From the NCBI GenBank assembly GCA_002348705.1, contig DEAU01000044.1:1-18634 (forward strand): a DNA stretch of 18,634 bases. The letters are read 5' to 3'. The notes below the pieces were generated by a model. That model was not told the DNA's origin and ran no database searches. It saw nothing but the letters and a program-made list of their open reading frames with translations. Of the stretch, positions 1-6,849 are shown piece after piece (the stretch's first letter is position 1; every line of letters begins with the position of its first letter). The position numbers were made by a program, and so were the translations under genes. This DNA is from Candidatus Neomicrothrix sp. UBA2974 (lineage in GTDB: Bacteria > Actinomycetota > Acidimicrobiia > Acidimicrobiales > MedAcidi-G1).

Positions 1-26
1 CGACCCAACCAAGGTTGAAACTGGTT

Positions 27-38
27 TCGACGTGTCGA
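27..38. repeat. Short palindrome upstream of the FAD oxidoreductase gene
   Basis: The sequence TCGACGTGTCGA forms two perfect 5-base arms around a 2-base centre. It lies about 220 bases before the oxidoreductase start, in a stretch (1-255) where I recognise no gene, RNA or riboswitch. It could be a regulator site, but a 12-base palindrome can occur by chance. Confidence 0.2.
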
Positions 39-242
39 GACTGCCGCCACATCCCGAGATGACCGCCAAAACCGTCACCGCCCCTGCAAACTTTCTCACG
101 ACACCAGTCTTTCATCACTCAGCTGACGGGTGTGAGGCGGAAAACGAGCCCCACTCATTTACGACACCGACGGTGCGCAGGGTCCAAATCGCTCTATGCG
201 GCGTAGACGAGAAATGAGATTTTGGCGTTAATGCCTCCACCC

Positions 243-248
243 AATATT
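243..248 (+). promoter_or_regulatory. Candidate -10 element of the FAD oxidoreductase gene
   Basis: The hexamer AATATT ends exactly 7 bases before the TTG codon at 256, the spacing seen at the other proposed leaderless starts in this window. It departs from TAnnnT at the first base. There is no Shine-Dalgarno sequence before the TTG, so a leaderless or near-leaderless transcript would explain the start. No clear -35 is visible. Confidence 0.3.
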
Positions 249-255
249 CAGTGGG

Positions 256-1470
256 TTGTCAACAAAGGTGGCGATACAGGCCGGACCCTTGTTCCCCCTG
301 CCTAGTGTGCCGTTAATCAAGAGGAACACAAGTGACGTCATTGTCATAGGGGCTGGAATAGTCGGGCTAGCTGCCGCCCATGCGCTCCTCCTTGCTGGAA
401 AAAGTGTTCGGATTGTTGAACGGTCCGAACCCGGGGTTGGCCAATCGACCAGAACCGGTGGAGGAATCCGACTCGCTCACGGATCCGATATCAACGTCAA
501 GTTGGCCCAATTAAGTCTGCCGACCTGGCTTCACTTCGAGAAACTGTTCGGCATCAACCCCCACTACCAAGAAACCGGCCATCTCTTCCTCACTTCAAAG
601 GACACCAAAGGCCTGACAACCCAAGCCGGTCTGCTTGATTCGCTAGGAGTTAACTACGACTCTCTAGACAAGGTGGGAATCACCCGTCGCTGGCCAGCGC
701 TGGCATCCACGGATTTCACGGACGGCAACTACTGCAAGGTCGGCGGCTACCTAGACCAGCATCGAGTGATCAGAGGGTACGTCCAAACGGTCCAAGCAGG
801 CGGAGTGCACCTTGAGCTACACACTCGAGTCGACGGAGTCATTCGTGACGGAGCCAGGGTGATAGGGGTTCAGACTTCAGAGGGTTCGTTTACCAGCGAA
901 ACCGTCATCAATGCCGCCGGACCACACGCCGGTGAGATCTCCACTCTTGCTGGGCAGGAGATCCCATTCATCTCACGCCGCCACGAACTGCTTCTCCTCC
1001 ATCGGACAGCCGGTATTCCGGAGAACATTCCTTGGCTCATCGATATTGACCATCAGGTACACATGCGCCCTGATGGTTCGGGCCGAGCACTTGTTGGTGG
1101 TTTTCTCGGCCATGACGAACCCGACGACCCCGACGACTATGACCCAGCCTTATCAGAACCTTGGTCAACATCTGTCCGAGAACAGGCCTCCCGGTCCTTC
1201 CGTCTCAGTCGCCCAGACGCTCCGGTGGTAGGAGGGTGGGCAGGCCTGTACCCGGGCACCGTCGACTATCTACCCGTGCTTGAAAAATCTATGCCTGGCC
1301 TCATCACCGCAGCCGGCTTCTCAGGCACCGGACTCATGCACGCACCCGCTGTAGGCCGGATAGTTGCTGACCTGATCGATGGAGGTTCAACCTTTGATCT
1401 AGATATCTCTGCCCTTCGATCTAGCCGCTTCGATGGCAAACAAATAGTTACCGACTCCACCGGCTTCTGA
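256..1470 (+). CDS. FAD-dependent oxidoreductase, DAO family (glycine/D-amino acid or sarcosine oxidase-like)
   Basis: The 404-residue protein begins its Rossmann fold near residue 27 with the FAD-binding pattern GAGIVG (residues 32-37), followed by an acidic residue at the end of the second strand (Glu55) that usually binds the ribose. The C-terminal signature GFSGTGLMHAPAVGR is typical of DAO-fold enzymes such as sarcosine oxidase beta subunit and DadA. These enzymes oxidise C-N bonds of amines or amino acids using a flavin. The substrate cannot be read from the sequence, and no partner subunit or transporter gene is nearby. The start is uncertain: TTG at 256 gives an extra segment of about 25 residues before the Rossmann strand, and in-frame GTG codons at 268 and 307 are alternatives. 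The TTG is favoured by an AATATT element 7 bases upstream. The gene converges on the next one with only a 15-base gap. Confidence 0.85.
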   Translation: MSTKVAIQAGPLFPLPSVPLIKRNTSDVIVIGAGIVGLAAAHALLLAGKSVRIVERSEPGVGQSTRTGGGIRLAHGSDINVKLAQLSLPTWLHFEKLFGINPHYQETGHLFLTSKDTKGLTTQAGLLDSLGVNYDSLDKVGITRRWPALASTDFTDGNYCKVGGYLDQHRVIRGYVQTVQAGGVHLELHTRVDGVIRDGARVIGVQTSEGSFTSETVINAAGPHAGEISTLAGQEIPFISRRHELLLLHRTAGIPENIPWLIDIDHQVHMRPDGSGRALVGGFLGHDEPDDPDDYDPALSEPWSTSVREQASRSFRLSRPDAPVVGGWAGLYPGTVDYLPVLEKSMPGLITAAGFSGTGLMHAPAVGRIVADLIDGGSTFDLDISALRSSRFDGKQIVTDSTGF

Positions 1471-1485
1471 CTGGCGCAGAAGCTT

Positions 1486-1758
1486 CTACTGCTTCAGCAC
1501 GGTGATTTTTGTGGTTTCTACAAGAACGCCAGCACTCTGTCGAGCCTTGGTGAACTCGTCTGAGGTCATAAAGCCTTCCACCACATCCATCGAAGGCGTC
1601 TCCATCACCAGATGAAGGATGTTTTCTTTCTCTGCGTCAACGCCGCAGACTAGGCAGGCGCCTCCAGCGGCTTCGATCTGCGGAATCGCTTCAGTCTCGA
1701 ACCACGCTTTAAAGACTTCAAAGCCCTCTGTGATCTCTTCCTCTAGTAGAAAAATCAT
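1486..1758 (-). CDS. Small alpha/beta protein, possibly DUF3764-like
   Basis: This 90-residue protein has no signal peptide or membrane segment. It reads as two short strand-helix-strand halves: an acidic start (MIFLLEEE), a helix around residues 12-32, a strand with HLVMETP, a helix around VVEGFMTSDEFTKA and a final strand VETTKITVL. This fits a ferredoxin-like dimeric alpha/beta barrel and resembles small DUF3764 or antibiotic-monooxygenase-like proteins, though I cannot assign it firmly. The ATG has a good Shine-Dalgarno sequence (GAAGGA, 8 bases away). The ATG overlaps the stop of an upstream frame that carries pentapeptide-like residues, suggesting the gene was once translationally coupled to it. 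No function is proposed. Confidence 0.7.
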   Translation of the reverse strand: MIFLLEEEITEGFEVFKAWFETEAIPQIEAAGGACLVCGVDAEKENILHLVMETPSMDVVEGFMTSDEFTKARQSAGVLVETTKITVLKQ

Positions 1759-2000
1759 CTTTGTTGTCCTTCTTCTAAATGGGTTGGAGTACCCATGGTG
1801 GCAGCCAGTGAGCAGGGCGACAAGGCGTTACTCAGGTTGAAGTTCGTGAAGTCGACGCCCAGCCCCTGAGGATCACACTCGCCGACGATTACCTCTATCC
1901 CTGCTCTGGCCTCGTCGCCAAACGAAGGGTCCTACTTTTAACTGGTCGCAGAAAAGGGTCCCTGAGAAGTTCGCGCAGGTCAGGTCAACCCGGCGAACAC
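1755..2000 (-). pseudogene. Probable decayed pentapeptide-repeat gene split over two frames
   Basis: Two pentapeptide-like stretches occur on the minus strand in different frames. The first, at about 1989-1939, reads VDLTCANFSGTLFCDQL. The second, at about 1856-1818, reads VDFTNFNLSNALSPC and stays open to a TGA overlapping the ATG of the next gene. The first frame is open from 2097 to a stop at 1873-1875. The second is open from 1931 to 1758. A single frameshift in the shared window 1876-1931 would therefore join them. No start codon is present in the first frame; an ATG about 2065 in a third frame would need a further frameshift. The match to the A(D/N)LXX pattern is by eye. It could be a broken gene or a chance resemblance. 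Family members form right-handed beta helices with varied roles. Confidence 0.35.
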
Positions 2001-2097
2001 CGATCCACTTCCGCCGATGGCGCCACCGGGCATGAGGAGTTGTCGGGCCCTGGAACCCAAGGAACTCATATTCCGAGCGGCAGGTATGCCGGGGACC

Positions 2098-2856
2098 TCA
2101 GTCGAACTGATCGGCGACAAACTCGGCAAGCGCACGAACCTCGCTGATTGCTAGTGGTCGCCACGCCCCGGGTTCAAGGGTTCGATCTGCAATGGGACCG
2201 ATGCGGGTACGGACCAATCGCCGAACAGGGTGGCCCACGGCCTCGCACATGCGTCGGACCTGACGGTTGCGCCCCTCATGGATGGTCAGTCGGAGAAGAG
2301 CCACAGACCCTTGCGCATCCCCGACGATCACTGCACGTGCCGGTGCTGTTGGCCCATCCTCGAGATTGATTCCCTCCCGGAGATGACGCAACGTCGCTCG
2401 CGTCGGAACGCCATCCACCTCTGCGACGTACTCCTTCTCGACGCCGTAGGACGGATGGGTGAGTCGGTGCGCCAATTCACCATCGTTGGTCAGCAACAAA
2501 AGGCCCTCGGTATCGGTATCAAGTCTCCCGACTGGAAAGACTCGCGGTTCCAACGGGACGATCTCTACCACTGTGGGCCTCCCTTGGGGATCGTCTGCCG
2601 TGGTCACAACCCCAACAGGCTTGTAGAGGAGGTAGTGCACTAGGTCGGAACGGGTGCCTACTGGAGCCCCGTCCACAAAGATCCGCGCTGTCCCGGGATC
2701 CACTCGCCGGCCTAGAACTGCAACCTCCCCATCGACGACTACCCGCCCCTCGGCAATCAGGCTCTCACAGGTCCTCCGACTCCCGATCCCGACTCTGGCT
2801 AGGACTTTTTGGAGGCGTTCACCATCGCGACCGGCAGCCGAATCTAAGGCCGCCAT
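2098..2856 (-). CDS. rluB: Ribosomal large-subunit pseudouridine synthase (RluB/RsuA family)
   Basis: The protein has 252 residues with an N-terminal S4 RNA-binding domain (about residues 14-60) followed by the pseudouridine synthase domain. The catalytic motif GRLDTDTEGLL lies at residues 110-120 with the catalytic Asp at 113. The conserved GRNRQVRRM motif follows near the C-terminus. Members of this family isomerise a uridine of 23S rRNA (16S in the RsuA branch). The position right after scpA-scpB matches the RluB gene of other actinobacteria and Firmicutes, which favours the 23S enzyme. The ATG has a strong Shine-Dalgarno sequence (GGAGG, 8-9 bases away) located inside the last codons of scpB, and only 3 bases separate the scpB stop from this start, so the three genes are almost certainly cotranscribed. 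Confidence 0.93.
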   Translation of the reverse strand: MAALDSAAGRDGERLQKVLARVGIGSRRTCESLIAEGRVVVDGEVAVLGRRVDPGTARIFVDGAPVGTRSDLVHYLLYKPVGVVTTADDPQGRPTVVEIVPLEPRVFPVGRLDTDTEGLLLLTNDGELAHRLTHPSYGVEKEYVAEVDGVPTRATLRHLREGINLEDGPTAPARAVIVGDAQGSVALLRLTIHEGRNRQVRRMCEAVGHPVRRLVRTRIGPIADRTLEPGAWRPLAISEVRALAEFVADQFD

Positions 2857-2859
2857 AGA

Positions 2860-3555
2860 TCAAACCTCCGGTGCCTCTACCGGCTCACTGTCCAGTTCGG
2901 CATCCGACTCCTCAACCGCCGTCCCGACCCCCACAGACTCATCTACTGGCATGCCGGGGTCGGTCATCAGTCCACGTTCTAGAGCCTCGACCACCTCCGG
3001 CCCCGGTACGAATTCACCAAGCGGTGGAAGGTCTGCCACACCATCCAGCCCCATCCTCTCCAAGAAATCTCGAGTGGTGCCGTAGAGGATGGCGTTCCCT
3101 GGGCCAGAGTCCCGCGAGATCTCATCAATCCACCCCCTCTGCTGGAGGGTCCTCATCACCCCCTCGGCATCCACACCACGGATCGCCGACACCTGCATGC
3201 GAGAGATGGGCTGCTTGTAGGCCACGATGGCTAAAGTCTCCAACGCCGCAGAGGTAAGTCGGCTGGTCTGGCCTTCCAAGACGAAGCGCTCGACCCATGG
3301 AGCCTGGTCCGGGTGGCTTTGGAAGCGGTAACCGCCACCGACCCGAATTAACGCAAAGCCCCTTCCATCTGCCTCGTATCCCTTAGTCAGTACCTCACAC
3401 TGAGCTTCGATTACTGCCGTAGAGACCTCCAGCAGTTGAGCTAGAAGGTTCGGAGCCACTGGTTCCATCGCCACCATGAGGATTGCTTCAACGGCTCGAC
3501 GGACCTCAATCATGCGCTCATCTGACTCACCTTTACCTACAGTGCCGTCCGCCAT
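2860..3555 (-). CDS. scpB: Segregation and condensation protein B
   Basis: ScpB binds ScpA and SMC to form the bacterial condensin complex that compacts and segregates the nucleoid. The 231-residue protein shows the two winged-helix units of the family: the first around residues 15-85 (AVEAILMVAMEPV), the second from about 95 with the highly conserved segment LETLAIVAYKQPISR. It also has the typical GNAILYGTTRDFLERMGL segment at the end of the second unit. The C-terminal tail of about 45 residues is acidic and low in complexity, as often seen in actinobacterial ScpB. The ATG is preceded by GAAGG at 8 bases, lies 4 bases after the scpA stop, and so is probably translated in coupling with it. 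Confidence 0.94.
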   Translation of the reverse strand: MADGTVGKGESDERMIEVRRAVEAILMVAMEPVAPNLLAQLLEVSTAVIEAQCEVLTKGYEADGRGFALIRVGGGYRFQSHPDQAPWVERFVLEGQTSRLTSAALETLAIVAYKQPISRMQVSAIRGVDAEGVMRTLQQRGWIDEISRDSGPGNAILYGTTRDFLERMGLDGVADLPPLGEFVPGPEVVEALERGLMTDPGMPVDESVGVGTAVEESDAELDSEPVEAPEV

Positions 3556-3559
3556 GCCG

Positions 3560-4333
3560 TCAGCCTTCGTAAGAATCGATCAGGTCGAGGTCTTCCGACC
3601 TAGCACCGGGGCGCCACGAAACATGGATATCCCCAAAGGCGTCCAACTGATCGAGCTCGACCACACCCTGTTTGTAGAGCTCGAGGACAGCGAGGAAGCG
3701 GACCACGATTTCGATCCGATCTACCAACCCGCGCGTCAGGCTTCGAAAGGTCGTAGCGCCTGACCTCGGAATCTCGTCGACCAACTCGGTCACAGCATCT
3801 GCCACGCTGATCCGGATGGGTGCAATGTGCTCTGTCTCGACATGAGTCGAAGGTCTCGGGGAGAGGCCTCGTAGACAAGCATCCCGTAAGTCATCCAGCG
3901 TCACCCCATCCAACAGGTCCGGGGCCAAGTGGAGGAAATGATCCTCAAGGCCAGCTCGCCGAGGCCAAGACTTTGACGCTTCGGAGCTGAGGCGTCGCAG
4001 GACCACCGCCGCATCCTTGAAGGTCTTGCACTCGAGAAGCCGGGCCAAAAGAAGGTCGCGCTCCTCCCAAAGGCCGAACTCGTCGTCGGTTTCAAATCGA
4101 TCTCGGCCCGGCAGCAGCCGACGAGTCTTGAGTTCGACAAGAATGGCGGCGATGAGCAAGAACTCGGTCGCTACCTCTAGATCCAACGCCTCCAGACGCT
4201 CTAACTCAGTGAGGTAGGCGTCAACAATCGACGAGAGGGAGACTTCGTAGAGTTCGACCTCCTCTTTGAGGATGAGGTTGAGAAGCAGGTCGAAAGGGCC
4301 CTCGTATACGGCGGTGCTGACGGTAACGCTCAC
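3560..4333 (-). CDS. scpA: Segregation and condensation protein A (kleisin)
   Basis: ScpA is the kleisin that bridges the SMC heads and recruits ScpB. From the GTG at 4333 the protein has 257 residues. It starts with the family hallmark YEGPFDLLLNLI near residue 10, continues with the helical region ATEFLLIAAILVELKTRRLLP, and ends in the SMC-binding winged helix (about 190-240, RIEIVVRFLAVLELYKQG). An upstream in-frame TTG at 4378 would add 15 residues not expected in the family. The GTG at 4333 is preferred because a TAGGGT element sits exactly 7 bases before it, and because the conserved domain begins immediately afterwards. It is the first gene of the scpA-scpB-rluB operon. A ParA-like gene that precedes scpA in mycobacteria is absent here. 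Confidence 0.93.
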   Translation of the reverse strand: MSVTVSTAVYEGPFDLLLNLILKEEVELYEVSLSSIVDAYLTELERLEALDLEVATEFLLIAAILVELKTRRLLPGRDRFETDDEFGLWEERDLLLARLLECKTFKDAAVVLRRLSSEASKSWPRRAGLEDHFLHLAPDLLDGVTLDDLRDACLRGLSPRPSTHVETEHIAPIRISVADAVTELVDEIPRSGATTFRSLTRGLVDRIEIVVRFLAVLELYKQGVVELDQLDAFGDIHVSWRPGARSEDLDLIDSYEG

Positions 4334-4340
4334 CAGCCCG

Positions 4341-4346
4341 ACCCTA
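4341..4346 (-). promoter_or_regulatory. Candidate -10 element for leaderless scpA
   Basis: TAGGGT on the minus strand ends 7 bases before the GTG of scpA. The same hexamer with the same spacing precedes the TPR gene at 18141. No Shine-Dalgarno sequence lies in between. This suggests transcription begins at or next to the start codon. No convincing -35 is seen. Confidence 0.45.
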
Positions 4347-4397
4347 GAGACTCCAGCCAGAGTCGCGGTGCATAGCAACCACGCCGGTTGACATGGC

Positions 4398-4727
4398 TCA
4401 CTCTTCGATGCAATCCCATGAGTTGTAGAGACCGAAGCCGATTACGTCTCGCTGCATCTCGTAGACAAGGCAGGCTTCGTCGACCCGTTTGTGACCGGCG
4501 TCGTTTATGTGGAATCGAATTAGTTCGGACACCTCTAGGCACTTATCGGTTGTCTCGTTAGCCACGTTCAAGCACCAGAGATTGAACTCATCGAACTCCT
4601 GCTGGGTGAAGTGATCTCGGACACCAGGCGATCCGCACCCGGACAACGTGCCAGCCGCCAAGACCGTCACGAAGATGATGGTGAAAAATCGACCGAGAGT
4701 CGTATCGGGTCGAATCAGGCAGCGCAT
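4398..4727 (-). CDS. Small secreted lipoprotein of unknown function
   Basis: The 109-residue protein has a short basic N-terminus, a hydrophobic stretch (about residues 14-27) and a lipobox ending in LSGC with the lipidated cysteine at residue 31. It is thus predicted to be exported and anchored to the membrane. The mature part is about 78 residues and has four further cysteines, which could form two disulfides outside the cell. I do not recognise the domain. The ATG at 4727 is chosen over a TTG three codons upstream because a TAGATT element sits 7 bases before it, matching the other leaderless starts here. The gene diverges from trpS, and 64 bases separate its stop from the scpA start. Confidence 0.75.
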   Translation of the reverse strand: MRCLIRPDTTLGRFFTIIFVTVLAAGTLSGCGSPGVRDHFTQQEFDEFNLWCLNVANETTDKCLEVSELIRFHINDAGHKRVDEACLVYEMQRDVIGFGLYNSWDCIEE

Positions 4728-4734
4728 GGCCGGC

Positions 4735-4740
4735 AATCTA
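4735..4740 (-). promoter_or_regulatory. Candidate -10 element for the lipoprotein gene
   Basis: TAGATT on the minus strand ends 7 bases before the ATG at 4727, with no Shine-Dalgarno sequence in between. It lies back to back with the trpS element at 4765-4770, so the 51-base divergent gap would hold two leaderless promoters. Confidence 0.45.
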
Positions 4741-4764
4741 CCGTTCGGCCAAGCGACGCTCCGC

Positions 4765-4770
4765 TACCCT
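4765..4770 (+). promoter_or_regulatory. Candidate -10 element for leaderless trpS
   Basis: TACCCT ends 8 bases before the ATG of trpS, and no purine-rich ribosome binding sequence is present. The distance puts the transcription start at or within a base or two of the ATG. I see no T-box, leader peptide with Trp codons or attenuator, since the gap to the divergent gene is only 51 bases. Confidence 0.45.
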
Positions 4771-4778
4771 GACCGCCC

Positions 4779-5768
4779 ATGACCCGGGTCTTCTCTGGCA
4801 TCAAACCCACAGGATCGGTGCACCTAGGCAATCTGCTCGGTGCGCTGCGTAATTGGGTGGCCTTACAGGACAAAGCTGACGCCGTCTATTGTGTGGTCGA
4901 CCTACATGCCCTGACAGTGCCACACGACCCGGACGAACTCCGGGCCGCCACCCGGTCGCTGGCCCAAGTCCTGCTGGCGGTGGGACTAGACCCTGACCGC
5001 TCGACGGTCTTCGTACAGGGTCACGTGACCGAACATGCTGAGTGCGCCTGGGTAATGGAGTGCACTGCCTCGTTCGGTGAACTGCGTCGAATGACACAGT
5101 TCAAGGACAAATCCGATGGAGCTGACTTCGTCTCTGGTGGCCTGTTCACCTATCCAGCCCTGCAGGCTGCTGACATCCTCCTGTATGACACTGATCAAGT
5201 CCCGGTTGGTGAGGACCAGCGACAACACATTGAGTTAGCGCGAGATATCGCGGTCCGGTTCAACGGACGCTTCGGCGAAACTTTTGTAGTTCCTGAGGCG
5301 GTGATCCCGTCGGCCGGAGCCAGGGTCATGGACCTACAGCATCCCGAGAACAAGATGTCTAAGTCGGACGATGGCGCACAGGGAACAATCTTCCTGTTGG
5401 ACGAGCCTGCTGCCATAGAGAAGAAGTTCAAGCGAGCGGTGACCGATAGCGAAACCGATGTCCGGTACGACCCCGCGATGAAGCCGGGTGTATCGAACCT
5501 GCTATCGATTCTTGGAGTGGCGACCGGCCGCTCGCCAGTCGAGGCGGCAGCAGGCATCGACAGGTATGGCGACCTCAAATCAACTACAGCCGAAGCGGTG
5601 ATCGAGTTGCTGCGACCTGTTCAGGACCGTTACCGCGAGCTTGCTGCGGATCCGGCTGAGACCGACCGGCTCTTAGCTATCGGCGCTGAGAAGGCCAGGG
5701 CGGTGGCTTCAGCCACTCTGGACCGGGTCCGGACCAACCTCGGCCTATTGCCTGCTGCTAACTCGTAG
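4779..5768 (+). CDS. trpS: Tryptophanyl-tRNA synthetase
   Basis: The enzyme charges tRNA-Trp with tryptophan using ATP. The 329-residue length is normal for the bacterial class Ic enzyme. The N-terminus SGIKPTGSVHLGN carries the HIGH-type motif as HLGN (residues 15-18), and the KMSKS loop is intact at residues 192-196 in ENKMSKSDDGAQG. The segment GEDQRQHIELARDIA that follows the tryptophan pocket is also characteristic. It is the only protein gene besides the FAD oxidoreductase on the plus strand, and sits inside an otherwise minus-strand block, so it was probably inserted there during genome rearrangement. Its stop is 30 bases from the stop of the converging HD gene, with no obvious hairpin terminator in between. 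Confidence 0.96.
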   Translation: MTRVFSGIKPTGSVHLGNLLGALRNWVALQDKADAVYCVVDLHALTVPHDPDELRAATRSLAQVLLAVGLDPDRSTVFVQGHVTEHAECAWVMECTASFGELRRMTQFKDKSDGADFVSGGLFTYPALQAADILLYDTDQVPVGEDQRQHIELARDIAVRFNGRFGETFVVPEAVIPSAGARVMDLQHPENKMSKSDDGAQGTIFLLDEPAAIEKKFKRAVTDSETDVRYDPAMKPGVSNLLSILGVATGRSPVEAAAGIDRYGDLKSTTAEAVIELLRPVQDRYRELAADPAETDRLLAIGAEKARAVASATLDRVRTNLGLLPAANS

Positions 5769-5798
5769 ATAACCCAAAGCGGCGCCAACTGTTCCGAC

Positions 5799-6293
5799 TT
5801 AGTCGTCGTCGGCCGCTCGGAGAGCTTCACCAGTCTGTCGATCCACCGTCCACCTGTCTGAGGAGAGGTGATGCTCCGCAGTCCACGCAATCGTCATAGC
5901 GTCGCTCCTTGCCTCAGCGAGGATCTCAGCCCCGATCTCCGGATGCCGGAGATAGCGCGAGATACGTCCGTCGCCGGCCCACACACGCTGGCCGCCGACC
6001 AAGCCGCATAACGTGGCAACGACTCGGGTTGGCACCGAAAGCCCACTCGCAATTTTACCGACATCGTGCAAGAGGGCCGCAGCGATGATCGGACGACTAG
6101 CTCCACCAAGGGCCCGATCGACTCGGCGTGCCACAGCTACGGCGTGGCGTCGGTCGTGCCCCGACATCCTCGCCCATAGAACGACTTCGGCAGGTAGGAG
6201 GCTTTCCCGGGCCCAAGCTTCGTCGTCGAGTCCCGGTCCACACGGCCAAATCGACAGAACAAACCGACGAGCTAGGTGAAGGATCCGGCTCAC
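5799..6293 (-). CDS. HD-domain metal-dependent phosphohydrolase
   Basis: The 164-residue protein carries the metal ligands of the HD superfamily: His50 in the first helix, the His76-Asp77 pair in LLHDVGK, His117 in RHPEIGAEIL and His141-His142 in AEHH. The spacing resembles HD domains of the HD-GYP or related branch, but the GYP motif is absent and there is no regulatory domain. Such proteins hydrolyse phosphate esters of nucleotides. The substrate is not evident. The GTG start overlaps the stop of the NUDIX gene (GTGA), so the two are translationally coupled and read from the pyrG transcript. The extreme C-terminus is a run of aspartates. Confidence 0.8.
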   Translation of the reverse strand: MSRILHLARRFVLSIWPCGPGLDDEAWARESLLPAEVVLWARMSGHDRRHAVAVARRVDRALGGASRPIIAAALLHDVGKIASGLSVPTRVVATLCGLVGGQRVWAGDGRISRYLRHPEIGAEILAEARSDAMTIAWTAEHHLSSDRWTVDRQTGEALRAADDD

Positions 6294-6835
6294 CGGTCCA
6301 AGTAATTCAAGGCTCGTAGTAGACCGATAACCGTCTTGGCGTCAGTAATCGTTCCGTCGTCGATCAAGCCCTCAACATCGGCCAACGAGACCCTCTCGAC
6401 CGACAAATACTCCTCTTCGACGCTGACTGCTTTCGGCTCTCCCGGGACCAGCTCGGTAGCCAAATAGATGGTGGTGAGCTCGTCGCAGAAACCGATCGAA
6501 TTATGGAACCGGCAGAGTTCGATTAGGTGAGGAGCGTCAACGCCCGCTTCTTCGACCAGTTCTCGTCGAGCGGCCTCCAATCGGTCCTCGCCAGGAACGT
6601 CAAGCTTGCCGGCGGGAATCTCCAACATCTCCCTCTCCAATACTGGGCGGTACTGACGCACCAGCACAACCTCGTCGCCATCTACCGGCACTACAGCCAC
6701 CGCCCCGGGGTGATGAACAACGTCACGTTCAATAACCTCTCCAGACGGACCGGAGAAGGTGGCAATTGACAGCGTGATGACATGGCCACGGTGGAGAACC
6801 GTCTCACCTGTCCGGGTGAAGCCGGAACCGTCCAT
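6290..6835 (-). CDS. NUDIX hydrolase, ADP-ribose pyrophosphatase type
   Basis: The 181-residue protein has an N-terminal beta domain and a NUDIX box at about residues 76-99, ending in RRELVEEAGV with the metal-binding glutamates Glu95 and Glu96. The segment between the first glycine and first glutamate of the box is one residue longer than the textbook spacing, as in some actinobacterial ADP-ribose pyrophosphatases. The preceding VLVRQYRPVLEREMLEIPAG is typical of that subfamily, which cleaves ADP-ribose to AMP and ribose 5-phosphate. It corresponds in position to the ADP-ribose hydrolase that follows pyrG in M. tuberculosis (Rv1700). The ATG has AGG 7 bases upstream, 14 bases after the pyrG stop. 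Confidence 0.88.
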   Translation of the reverse strand: MDGSGFTRTGETVLHRGHVITLSIATFSGPSGEVIERDVVHHPGAVAVVPVDGDEVVLVRQYRPVLEREMLEIPAGKLDVPGEDRLEAARRELVEEAGVDAPHLIELCRFHNSIGFCDELTTIYLATELVPGEPKAVSVEEEYLSVERVSLADVEGLIDDGTITDAKTVIGLLRALNYLDR

Positions 6836-6849
6836 CGAAATACCTGGGG

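Noticed and set aside
16..27. The 12-mer TGAAACTGGTTT also occurs at 18228-18239, near the other end of the window
   Set aside because: Several shared 12-mers are expected by chance in a window of this size, and the flanks do not match, so it is not evidence of attachment sites or an element boundary.
32..217. Plus-strand 61-codon ORF upstream of the FAD gene
   Set aside because: No domain, no ribosome binding sequence and composition unlike a protein; the region was left as non-coding.
1..255. Glycine riboswitch or other leader before the oxidoreductase
   Set aside because: None of the conserved glycine-riboswitch core sequences are present; only short palindromes were found.
1477..1498. 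CAGAAGC...GCTTCAG arms between the converging FAD and small-protein genes
   Set aside because: The stem is short with one mismatch and no T-run on either strand; too weak to call a terminator, and it overlaps the coding end.
2654..3085. Plus-strand ORF of 143 codons across scpB and rluB
   Set aside because: Serine/proline-rich shadow of the real minus-strand genes, which have full conserved domains.
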